In this document: one piece after another, positions 40,768-53,400 of the stretch
Layout: each line of letters begins with the position of its first letter
Numbering within the stretch: position 1 is the stretch's first letter
Assembly (NCBI RefSeq): GCF_000002235.5
Contig: NW_022145609.1
Location: 37,560,130-37,624,129, forward strand
Source of the DNA: Strongylocentrotus purpuratus
Lineage: Eukaryota > Echinodermata > Echinoidea > Camarodonta > Strongylocentrotidae
Reading direction: 5' to 3'
DNA: 64,000 bases
Made by a program: the position numbers and the translations under genes
Notes under the pieces: model-generated
Database searches by the model: none
Told to the model about the DNA's origin: nothing
The model's input: the letters and a program-made list of their open reading frames with translations, nothing else

Positions 40768-43700
40768 TATAGTAGTAGTAGTAGTAGTAGTAGACATTAA
40801 TGAATAACTTGTTTACCACAAGGCTAATCTTTCACAAGCTCTATTCTTTGAAACTATTTTTTATGTTGTCTTATTATTATTATTATTATCATCATTTCTC
40901 TTGCATGTAGTCTCCCGCCTGAAACATGTGAGGGTATCAAAACTGCTTATCACTTTAAAGAAGAAGAATCGTGCTTAGAGGCGTCCAATAAGCAGTATCG
41001 CCGACTCGACGGGCTTGTAACAACCTGAAAAATCCGAACTGGGGAAAAGCTAAGTGGCCGTTGAGGAGACTACTTAAACCTGTCTATGCGGATGGTTAGT
41101 ACAGTCTTATAAAGTGATTTATTGAAACTCGATATTCTCATACACTAGCTACAATAATACTTAATATGACGGTTAAATTTTTACTTTTCTTTTACTGTTT
41201 CACCACTGCATCTCGTCAGAAACTTTTTTATCGGGTATTAGGGGCTCGCGGGGGGGGGGGGGGGGGGGGGGGCTCGGAAAAAACCGTGATAAACCGGTTG
41301 TTTTTTTCGAAAGTCTTTGCACTGAAGGGTGAAGGTTGTGCCTCATTTCGTAAAGACATGATGATGGAGTTTGGTTGTCATGGCGTAGAAAATCATTTAT
41401 CGGAGTATTGATATTATTGAGAAGATGATAAAAATAATGAAAATAAGAATGATGATTGTAACAATGCTAACAATTATATTAATACAATCAATATAATAAA
41501 AATAATGATGATAATATCATTAACAATAATGATAATAATGATAACAATACTTAAATGATAATAATAATAACAATGGTAAAATGATAATTAAAATACAAAT
41601 AAAAGTAATAACAATAATAATAATAACAATTTCATAACGTGCGAGTCCTTTTGAAATCGAATGCACACTTGCAAAAGATGAAACCATATAAAAGCATCAG
41701 ACGCAATATTACCGTTTGAATAGGATCAGGTAATCAATCAATAATGGGCCAAATCAAACAGATACGTGTTTAGATTTAACTTCAACTGATCTGCTTATCT
41801 GCTAAGATGCGGTCACAAAATTTTGTCATCATGGTCATAAATGTATAATAATAATAATAACAATCTTGACTCGTTGTGATGGTTTTCATTGAAGGCTATG
41901 AAGCGATGAGAGTACATAAGAGGCACCCCGATGCTACCCTGCCGAATGCTAGAGAAGTCTCAGTCAAGGTGGGCACCATAGCCGAGGTAGAGGGCAATGA
42001 CCCCACAGGTTCGATGCTCCTAGCCATTTTGGGCCAGTTTCTCGATCATGACGTTACACACGCGCCTCAATACAACCGTGAGTATACAGACCCACATGTC
42101 AGGAGAACTTCTAACATCGGGGCATCGGGGCATGATCTTTACCGGTCAGATGGTCGCGTTACACTTCCTTTTGTAAAATGAAAACGGGAGACATTATGCG
42201 ACCTTTCGTAGATTTGTCGTCAGGTTTCACAAAGTGTCGGGGAAATTGGAATAGACCAGGGGCGTACGCAGGAGGGGGGGGGGGGGGATGGGGTTTTGGG
42301 TTTTAAAAAAAATAATTATGTGTGTATTTTGAAGAACCCCCCCCCCCCCTTGTTTTTTTTTATATGCTAATGGGTGACTTAAAAAAGGTGACCTTACCCC
42401 CCCCCCCCCCGCTTATTCAGCGGCTGGCTGAGTCGTACCGAAATTTTCGGCCCGATTTAAAAATGTTAACCCCCCCCCCCCCCCTTGAACAATCCTGCGT
42501 ACGCTACTGACATTTCGTGAATTAAAGGGCACGTTTTCACTCAAGGTCGGGTAACGCGGCCACCCGACTCGACGCGATGACAAGTTGATTCGAACTATGC
42601 CCAAACCACATGTGTCTGGACAGTTGATTTCATATACAGTACTTTGAAGAAGTTTATGAATAGTATTATATGCATCTTTTAAAGCTTATATATTAGACAA
42701 TTATAAGGGACAGATCATAGTAGATTGTGCTATTTAATGTATATATATTTGTTTTATCCGAAGCCAATCACCAATCACCAATCACCAAAATATTGTTTGC
42801 TCTTGATGTTAAAGGTGTCTAATGATGCTAAACTGTAGTCAAACTATAAGCTTCAAATATTTCTATGAGTTCACACCTTGGGGGGGGGGGGGGGCTTAAA
42901 TAGTAAGACATACGGGAGTGTCCCGCTCTAATGGCAACTTTTCACACAAAAAATCCCTAAACATGGGTCCCATTTTTAACAAAAACACCCCTAAATATGG
43001 GTCCGCTTTTTCAGAATTTTGAAAATTGTGAACATTTTCTGGGTTTTTATCATGCAAACACCCGAAAATATAGAAAAAAATGGGCTTAAATTCGAAAAAA
43101 ATCCGCCAAAATGACTCTTAAAAATGGGTAGGGGTTTCGAGGCTTCAGCGGCACACCCCCGTCAAAACTAAATCTGAGCACCCCCCCCCCCCCGGGAGTT
43201 TACATGTTATGTCGTCGCAGTAACTGCGGAAACTTTTAAGAATAAGAGGCACATGTTAAAATAAACGGGGCACTTATCAAAGATGGAAAAGGTTAATTAT
43301 GAAAGGGGAAGGGGCACTTATAAGAATGAAAGCGAGCATTTATTAGGAAGGAAAAGGGGGACGTGTTAAAATAAAAGGGGCATTTATAAGAGATAAAAAA
43401 GAGCACTTATCAGGAGGGGAAGAGGCACTCGTCAAATAAAATGAGTATCTCTAAAAATTGAATAGGGTCATTTACAAGAGATGAAAAGGGGCACTTATGA
43501 GAATGAAAAGGAACTATTTTCAAAAATGAAAAGGGGCATTATTATGAGAAGGGAAGAGGCCATTTTTAAATGGGGCACTTAGCATAAGGAAAAAGGGCAC
43601 TTAATAAAAAGGAAAGGGGGCACATGTGAAAATATAAGGTGCGCTTATCCGAGTTAAAAAGGGGTAGTTATTAAAAGGGTAAGGGGCACTTTTTACAAAG

Positions 43701-46700
43701 CAAAAGGGGAACCTCTCAGATTTGAATAGGGCAATTATCAGAGGTGAAGGGGGCCCTTATCAAAAGTGAAAAGGGGCGCTTCTCGTATCCGAAAAGGGGA
43801 ACTTACTAGAGATTTTAAAAAGGCACGGATGGAAATTGGACACTTATTGCAAAAGAAAATGGGAACTTGTCAAAGAAAAGGGGTACGTGTCAAAATAAAA
43901 GAGGCATTTATCAGAGGTAGAAAGGGGGGACTTTTAAAAATTAATAGGGGCACTTGTCAAAGTAAAAGGGGCACTTTTCCTTTGTGTAAAGGACACTTTT
44001 CCTTTGTAAAAAGGGGCACTTCTGTCAAAGTTAAAGGAGCACAAAGGGCAGGATTAATTTTACAAAAAATAAAACCCAGATGGGAAAACAAAGTTTTTCA
44101 TTTGATGGTTCGGCTCTTTGGAATAGTTAACCTAATTTAAAAAAAAATGCTCAATCAAATTCTTCATATACTGTTTTGTTTTGGCGTTATGACAATCTTA
44201 TTGAACTGGTCTATTGTGTTGTTTTTTGTTTCTTTCTTTTGTTCGAAAATGTTGTAACTGAATTCATTTTGTCTCGATTTGGATTCTTTATATGTTGTAA
44301 ATTTTGTATTTATCTTGTAGGGTCTCCACGGAAAACAGTATTTAACTACTGATGGAGCCACCCTACTAAAAAAAGACAAATAAATAAATAAATAAAATAA
44401 AATGTAAAAATGGGCACTTTTTGTGTTCTTGAAAAAGTTTGAGGGTACTGTGCTCCCTGTTCCCCCCCCCCCCCCCCAGAGCGCCGCCTCTGAATAAGGG
44501 TCAAGTAAAATGTTGGGTCAAGGGTTATAGAGTTACAGGGGCGCGGATCCAGGATTTTCCAAATTTGGGGGGGGGGGGAGGCGGAAATTTGAAAAAAGCG
44601 CAGACCATTTTTTCAACTCAACATACAATACTCAGGGACAATTTTGGAAAGGGGGCAGGCTCACATCACGTCTCTTGTCCGATATCGACATTTCCCGTTT
44701 TTAAGTTATACAATTTGTTGACAATTTCAACGGGGGGGGGGGGGGGGCTGAAGCCTTTTGCCCGAAAAAGTAAATTTCTGGTTCACAATTCGGCTAGTGA
44801 GCGAAACGTGCGAGCAAAAATTTGAGCATAATATGTATTTTGTGAAAGTGTTATTTATCACCAAGATAAACAAGAAAAAATTAATATTCTGGCAGCTCGC
44901 TGTTTCCTCCCCCCCCCCATTACACGCGAAGCGCAGAATCTCTGATGTATCATTAAAGTATTAGAGAAAGAAGACGATTCGGTACCATTCTCGACTCTTA
45001 TTCCTTGTCTGAATTAAGTTCCCCCCCCCCTCCCACGCGAAGCACGTAAGCTTTAACCTTTCATAGTTTAATGAAATTATTAGAGAAAGAAGACCATTTG
45101 TTGTACCATTCTCGACCCTTTTTCCTTGTCTGAATTTGGTCCCCCCCCCCCCCCCGACTCTTAATACTTGTCTGAATTCGATTCCCCCCCCCGCCCGCGC
45201 GAAGCGCGGAAGCTTAATTGACCTTTCAATTATTATTAGAGAAATAAAAAAACGATTTCTTGTATCATTCTCGACTCTTATTCCTTGTCTGAATTCGGTT
45301 CCCCCCCCCCCCCGTCCCCGCGCACAGCGTAAGCTTTGACCTTCAGAGTTTAATGAAATTATTAGAGAAAGAAGACGATTCGTTGTTCAATTCTCGCGAC
45401 TCTGGCTACGCGCCTGCATGCTTTAAAGGGAAAATGAAACAATTATGATTGTGATTTGTGATAGCACACAATCATGTTAGTAGAAATAAAAACGAAAACA
45501 AAATTATTACACCAACCATGGATAAATCACGGTCGCGGTGGGCGAAGTGTCTTATCATAGTTTTGTGTTATTGGGCGAGGGGGCGTACGTAGCGGACCAA
45601 GCGAGATGTTGCAATGTTGAATGCTGACAATATGCTCTCTAGGAAATCCCTGAGCCCAATCTTTCCGCTATATATCTTTCTAGCTATATTTCTGAATTTC
45701 CTGGGGGACGTGTACGTCCCCCCCCCCCTTTTTTTTTCTTCTCTCTCTCTGATCTCTCTCTGTTTCTTTTCTCTTCTCTTTTCTTTCTCTTCTCCTTTCT
45801 TTTTTCTTCTCCTTTTTTTTTCTCTTCTCCTTTCTTTTTTCTCTTCTTTTTCTTCCTCCTTTTTCCTTCCTTTTTTTTGCGCTGCCAATAAGTGGGGCCG
45901 CAGTTGTTTCGGGCCCCCCCCCCCCTGGATCCGCCACTGGAGTTTACAAGAAAATTTAATTTACTGTACCTGTGGGAAAGTATACGCTCAGCATTTGTCA
46001 CAGGGGCACGCGTCACGTACGTACAACCATGGAGATATCTCCATGGTACAACAATGCAACATTGACTGTCTGTCTTACATCTAGATAAAGCACTCTCTGA
46101 ATCTTGAAGGACCCGATATGAGGATGATTAAAACAAATAAACGTTACTTCTGTTTCTTTGGCAGGAGAATGCGAGGAATGCCCAGCTGTAGATTCTAAGT
46201 ACTCCTGCTGCCCCATTTCAGTTTTTGAGAAAGACGTTCTGTACCAAGGCAAAATGACATGCATGGACTTGCCCCGTACCATTGGCGTAGATGCGCATGA
46301 CTGCAGCGGCTTCGAGGAGTCCATCACTAAGGAGCTAGTGGATATCGTACCTGTGGTACCGCTGCCGCGTGAACATCTTAACGATATTACCGCGTATATC
46401 GACGCATCCGGGGTTTATGGGTCTTCTGACGAACGGCTTGAGAAGCTTCGTGATGGTACGTATCACTTTTTTAAATTTCAAATAGGTTCCCATTCCATAT
46501 TCTTATATGTGCCTGTTACTAAACTGACAAGTGCCTCTTTTACCTCTGATAATTGCCCTATTCAAATCTTAGAGAAGCCCATTTAACTTAGTTTAAGAAG
46601 TGCCTTTTCTTTTGTAATAAGTGCTACTCTTCAGATAAGTGCCCCTTTTTTTATCTTTGATGAGTACCCCTTCTCACCTCTGATAAGTGTCCCCCTTTAT

Positions 46701-49700
46701 TTTAACATGTGCCCCCTTCTTTCTTTCTAATAAATCCCAATTTTCCTTCTGATAAATGTCCCTTAAAAAATAAGAGCCACCTCCCCTTCTCATCCATGCC
46801 CTATTGGGCCTATTCACACCTCTAATAAATGCTCTATTAAAATATAATAGGTGCCCCTTTTCCTACGACAAGTGCCAATGTTTTCTTTGTAAAAAGTGCC
46901 CCTTTCTTACTCTCACAAGTGCTCCTATTCATCCCAGGTGAATGGCCCTTTTTTTAGATACAACAAGTGCCCCTTGCCACCTCTGATAAGTGCCCATTCA
47001 CCTCTAATTACCTCATTTTCAAATCTATGAGGTGTCCCTTATATTGTGACAAGTGCCTCTTTTTATCATTACAAGTGTCCCTTTTCATCTCCAGTGAGTA
47101 TCCTTCTTAATTATTGCCATATTCCTTCCGATAATTGTCCCTAATTCTCCTAATTTGCAATAAGTGCTCCTTTTTCATCTCTGGTGGGGGGGGGGGGGGG
47201 GGAGGGCGCTTGCCCCCTAAATGAAATTAAACCATGACTTATTTTCAATTCCATACAAGTGATTTATACATTTTCATGATATATCACATGATTTTCTACA
47301 AAATTCATGTTTCTTTTTTCTGTTGCAATCTGACACATTCCCAAATAGCCATGGCAGGAAGAGCATATGTTTTTTTATAATCACTAATGGTTCTTAATAT
47401 AGTGGCCACTAACAGTAACACAAGTAGAAAATTCCTTTCCAGCATCTACTACGACAAGCACTGCCGGGAGATAACATGCTACCTACCACTCGGGCTGTGC
47501 ATGCACAGATTTGCGAACTAACGTTCCATACGTACCCGGTACAGCATGTAACATTGCACGTCTACCGTTAAGTGGCCCAGAGGGGTATTAATTTTTTTTC
47601 TTCATCAAAATTGAGATTGTTATCTTAAAATGATCCATAGATTTTAAGCTTTAAGAAAATACATACATTGTGGGGTTGGGGTAGCTATTAAATGGTCAAA
47701 TTAAGGATTTTGTTATCAATGTTGTCAATTTTCTGGGCCGAAAGTGATCATTTCTGGCTTGATTGGAGATTTTTAATTGTAATTTCATAAATAGTCCCCC
47801 CCCCCCCCCCCCCTCCCACCTCCCCCCCCCCCCCCCCCCCCCCCCCGACGGCAAAAAAAAAATAATAATAAAAACAAATTAATAAGGACACTGTCCAACT
47901 GTCGATAAATTCCTGGTCATCCCTACCCCTCCTTTGATTATTTTTTTTCTGAAGCAAAATATACTTTATTTAAAGGATACTTGTATTATTTGTGTGTACA
48001 TTTCTGCAGAGTTAAGGCCCAAACATTGTATTCTCAGAGTACGCGACATTTTGCGAAGGTTATTTGGGATGCATATTTTCATAATTATGTTTCTGAGTTC
48101 TCTGACAAAATTCACTGACATGCTTACCCATTTAGTACATGTCATCAAGTCAAAATTGCCTACTTAGGTATGCCCCAAATTGCACATTTTCCAGTCAAAA
48201 AATGCAAAAGCTCCCTGCCATGGGAGGGGAAACACCCCTCCCTCCGCTCGGTCGCTACGCTCCCTCGCGAAGATTGCACCCCCAAAAAAGTTTTCGCTCA
48301 TTATGCCCCCTAAAAAGTTTTTCGCTCAATACGCCACTGCTGGTGAGTGCCCCTTATGAGGTTCGAGAAGTGTCCCATTTTCACCTTTGATAATTCCCCC
48401 TTTTACTTTGACGCATGCTCCTTTTCTTTTCTAATAAGTGTCATTTTTCCTTTGGATAAGTGCCACTTTTTCCCTTTCACCTTTCACCTTAAAATATGCT
48501 CTTAATTTAAAGCAACTATTAAAAGCAGTTTTTTAATTAATTTCGCCCAGACCTCGCATTTTAGGTTGGTATAATTATGTTTCTTATTAAATATCTTTTC
48601 AGTCTTTCATGATTAGATTATGCTTGAAACCCCATCAGTATTGTTTTTTACTTTCTTTATAAGATCAGGGAGGTGAAAGAAAAGGAGACGAAACTCTTGT
48701 AATTTATTCAAACGCATTCTTGAGTTCTAAAGCGTAACAATGGGATGTGTAACATTCCACTTGGCTTTGAAGTTCCACTGCGGGGACTTTCGGAAGCCAG
48801 GCACCAGTTTTACATTTATTACAAAATATTAAATTACCGGCAAAATTTCAGTGTAAATCAAAACTTTATATGGGGATTTTATTGGGAATAGTGCATCAAA
48901 CAAATTTTCAAATTTAGAACTCCGTCCTTCCTTTAATCTGTGTGCCAGAGTTGGTAAAAGAAAAATTACGTCCTGTCAAAAACTCAATATTTTAGGATGA
49001 TGCGCTAATTTGTGCATGCTTTAATGTCCCGTTATTTGATCCATGATTTACAATCTTCAATAACATTAAGTTTGCTAATGCGTGTTTCAAGTTAAAAAAA
49101 AGGATGAAAGTACACAAGTTTGTGTTCGCTTGTTCTACTCTTTACACATTCAACAATGGATGAGAAATCATTGGAAGGGACAGCGAACAGTTGCAGTGAT
49201 ACCATTTTCTGATGTAGGAATTCTAACTCCTGAAATTTCATGCGCTCTTTTATCTCACCACCTGGTCAACAGTTGCAGATTAGCGCATAACTTTTTGGCG
49301 GCTTGGAGCATGGGGTTAAAGGAGAGCGGCTTGATTCCAGTCCTTCTATATCACGTCCCTGATAAGATGTAGTATTTCATACTGCGACCTCAAAAATCCT
49401 TAAATTGTTACTTGCTTGCAACTTACATATATTCAGACCATCACGCCCAACTGCAATGTATGATGCTCAGTATCTTGGACCATGTAAACAGAGAAACAAA
49501 ACTTGAAATCATCCCTGATAACAACAGAAAAATTGCTCGCCTGGTGGTGATGCAAATTTTGTTCTACCCCTCCCCCCCCCCCCCAAAAAAAAAAAAATGT
49601 TTGCTCATTACACCACTGATATCTTTTACTGATGACACCATTAATTTTTCATAACTCTGCTGCCACGGATGACTGAGCAGCAGCCTTTAAAGGCATCGTT

Positions 49701-50417
49701 TAACAATGTTAAATCTGAGATGCGTCCCTACGTGTTATTAGTATCTGTGATATGGTGTAATATTGAAGCCCTAAAAAAATTGTGCTTCAAAATAATCAAG
49801 AATGCCTCAAATAAAATCTTTGAGTGACTGGTTTTACCATACTGGTACTCGTTTTCCCCAATAGACTGTAGTGTTATAAAAAAACGTTAGGAAAACGCAA
49901 AATTTTGTTTTGATTTCCAATCATAAATATCTTGATAATCAGTCAGCCACTCGGCATGTAAAAGTCATGGGGTTCCTGACTGACCTAAAGGTTATAATTA
50001 TCATTACAGCATGAGCTACTTAAATCCAGGATTTTGTTCAGAATCTGAGACAAATTAAGTTACCGGATCGATCCCTTTAAAAAGAGTATTATCAAATCCT
50101 TTTGTACCAAGTTTGGACTGAAGCAATGGGTCAAATTTTCTTATATTATACGCACATAATTATTATACACAATTTTATTTCAGTCTGAAACTTTATTCAC
50201 ATTGATTTTGTGCAATGAGGTGACAATGTCAACTCAAACTCAGGAAAAAGGTTAATTTTTATGTGTAACAAAGAATTGTATTCTCTTTGTTTATATTCTG
50301 ATACAATCTTGGCCTCTCTCGCATCCCATTTAAGGCTTATGCCGAAAGGGTGGGTAGGGAAGCGTCGCGTCGCGTTGACTTGAACACGACCGTTCGTCCA
50401 AAGCCCCCCCCCCCCCC

Positions 50418-50461
<44 letters not shown>

Positions 50462-53400
50462 TTGGGTGCGTTGACTAGTCTTCCACATCAGTCGTTTATA
50501 ATAGAATTTACAGAATAGTAATTTAAGTCGTTCAAATTCAAATAATCAAGATAGAAACAGATTAAAATTAAATAAAACTAGTTTTGACGTAGTCTTGCAG
50601 ATCAGGTGTTTATAAGAATTACATCAATAAATGAATTTAATAAATATTTTTAAAAGGCCAAATAAAAATAATATCCATTTCTTCTATGTATAGAATTCTT
50701 TGTTGATGTAAACTAGTCATGCTTAACAGTCTTTACAAATGAAATAACAAACAGATAAATAAATAACGGAGTAGGCCACCACCTTAATGCACCCTTTCAG
50801 GATAAACGGGTGGGCTTTCTGATTTCCATACATAGAAAGAAATGAATATTATATTTCATTGTTTTAATAAATAAACGACTGATATGCAAGACTAGGTAAA
50901 CACCTTTATTAGACATTTTAGATATCATAGTAAATTATTTGATTGTGTTTCTTGTTATTTATTGATTTAATTTTTAATCTCTTTCTATTTTGATTATTTG
51001 AATTTAAACGACTTAAATTCTATATAAACGACTGATGTGGAAGACTAGTCAACGCACCCTTTCGGCCAAACTTGGGGGGGGGGGTGGCTTTGGAAGAATG
51101 GTCGCGTTCAACTCGACGCGACACTCCCAATGCACCCTATTGGCCAAACCGGGGGGGCTTTGGACGAATGGTCGCGTTCAAGTCAACGCGATGCGACGCT
51201 ACATACCCACCCTTTCAGCATAAGCCCCTATTTAATGTGTGATCTCTTTTTCTTTTTTTCTTTTTTTGTTCTACAAGTGCGCCTTGAGCTTTTGCTTTCA
51301 ATTTATTATTATTATCGTTATTAAGTCTTGTCATTTCATTCAAAAATGACATGGTTTACTTGAGATCTCTTTTGTTTTGTTATTAAAGTCAACTGTCAAT
51401 ATCTTTGGTAGTTATCAAATCTTTGAAGTTAGTAAACCTGTAAGTTTTCATCGGATATTCAAGACAAATACCTTGCATGTGAAATGCTGCATTGGAAAAG
51501 ACGCAGAGAGATTTTAGAGTTCATTAATCTAGACGAGAAGTTCATGAAATTAGAAGGTAATAGTTCCAGGAAATAGTTCCAGGTTATCATGTGGATTGAG
51601 ACAAGGTCACTTGAATGCTTAGATACATTGGCTCACTTTGTATGAAATTGTAATTAACGTCTGAAATGACATAGAAATTCAAATTAATTGTTCACATTTC
51701 ATAAATCATCATAATTACATGATTCAGAATACCATAATCTAGACAAAAAAATACATGAAGCAAATCTATTATAGGTCTATTGTTCATATACATAACATTT
51801 GTGTTTCCTTTTTTTTTTAAGATCTAGAAATAATAGTCAATGTAAAAGTTAATAATTCAAAGAAAAGAAAAGAAAAAAAAGAAGGAAAGAACCGTTCTCA
51901 CGATAAACATCTCCATTCATTGTCTTGCTATCGATCATCACTGCTGCCTGTGAAATTGTTAAGCAAATCATATTTATTGTGATTCATTTATACAGATTCC
52001 TTTTCTGCTGATTTTGCGATAGCTAATTGTAAAACACCCTGGTAGCGAATGAGAAAAGGTCATTATGGAAAAAATAAGAATTTGTGTAAATTGTGAGGTT
52101 ATGGAATCACAAAAATGATAAGAAATTGCCAACATTCTCATGCACGTACTGTACACATTCAAGTGTATAGGGAACTAAACAAACGGGTGGTATGAAAGTT
52201 AGGTCCAAACATCCAACTTTTTCTGGACATAATTATTTGTAATATGAAGGCATTTTACAGTAGTACATTTCACAGGGGATAGTGGTTGATGATGTTCTTA
52301 CCCAGCCTGAGTAACATGAAGTGAATGATAAAGCTCACAAATTATTTTACACCTTTCCCAGAATACAACATTTTCGTTATTATTGTCATTGTTATTGTTT
52401 TTAATTTGTTTACATGTCTTTCAGTAACAGAATAAGTTGAAAAAACCAAACGATAATTTTACAAGGCCTTTTGGCGTTATTTTAGTTCCCCTTTTCTCAT
52501 TTTAGACTGTTTGTTAACATGTATGTATTTTTTTTGTTGAAGTATCATATTGTAATGATCCATTGTTTTCAGGTGCGTACGCAGGATTTGTTCAAAGGGG
52601 GGTTTTAACATTTTAAAATCGGGGGGGGGGGGGGGGGGGTAAGAGGACATTTTTTTTTGGGGGGGGGGTCCCAAAAAATCGTAACGACTCAGCCGGCCGC
52701 TGAATAAGCAGGGGGACACTTTTTTTTTTTTTTTTTTTGAAATTTGAAAATTTGACATTTTGCTCCTTTGGGGGGTGGGGGGGGGGGGGTAAGGTCATCT
52801 TTTTAGGTCAGCCATGGCAATAATTTTTTTTAATTTTTTTTTTTAATTTAAAAAAACAAAGGGGGGTTTAGGGGGGTTTACACACAAATAAATACCTGGG
52901 GGGGGGGGGGGGGTTAAACCCCCCAACCCCCCCCCCCCCCCCCTGCGTACGTGCCTGATTGTTTTATGTGAAGATGGAAATAAGTAAACAAATGAAATGA
53001 GTTATGATTAAATCACCAACATATATTTTTCTCATCTTTTAGCTAAGAGCTCCTCACGTTTGGCAAACCCATCAGCTAGGCGATGCAAACCTACTCCCGT
53101 TTCTGCCACTGGACGAGGACCACCACGAATGCCGCGGCACGCAGGGTGGAACAGTGAAATGTGGGCTCGCTGGCGACGAGAGGGCTGCAGAACAGCCCAC
53201 ACTCACCGCGCTCCACACCGTCTTCGTCCGCCTGCATAACAACATAGTGAGTGAGCTTCAGCTCATAAACGGTCACTGGGACGAGGAGCGACTGTTCAGC
53301 GAGACAAGAAAGTAAGCACTGCTGCTTTTGTTCTTGGTTGTTGATGCGATAGTTTGTTACGGCGCTTGTCTTTCAGTTTACGCCAGATTCATATTTATGG

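Noticed and set aside
43766-44140. 124-codon Lys/Gly-rich frame
   Set aside because: Lies inside the GGGGCACTT array; the repetitive peptide mirrors the DNA repeat.
49082-49372. Isolated 96-codon frame in intron 6
   Set aside because: No recognisable family and no splice context; could be chance. Left unnamed.
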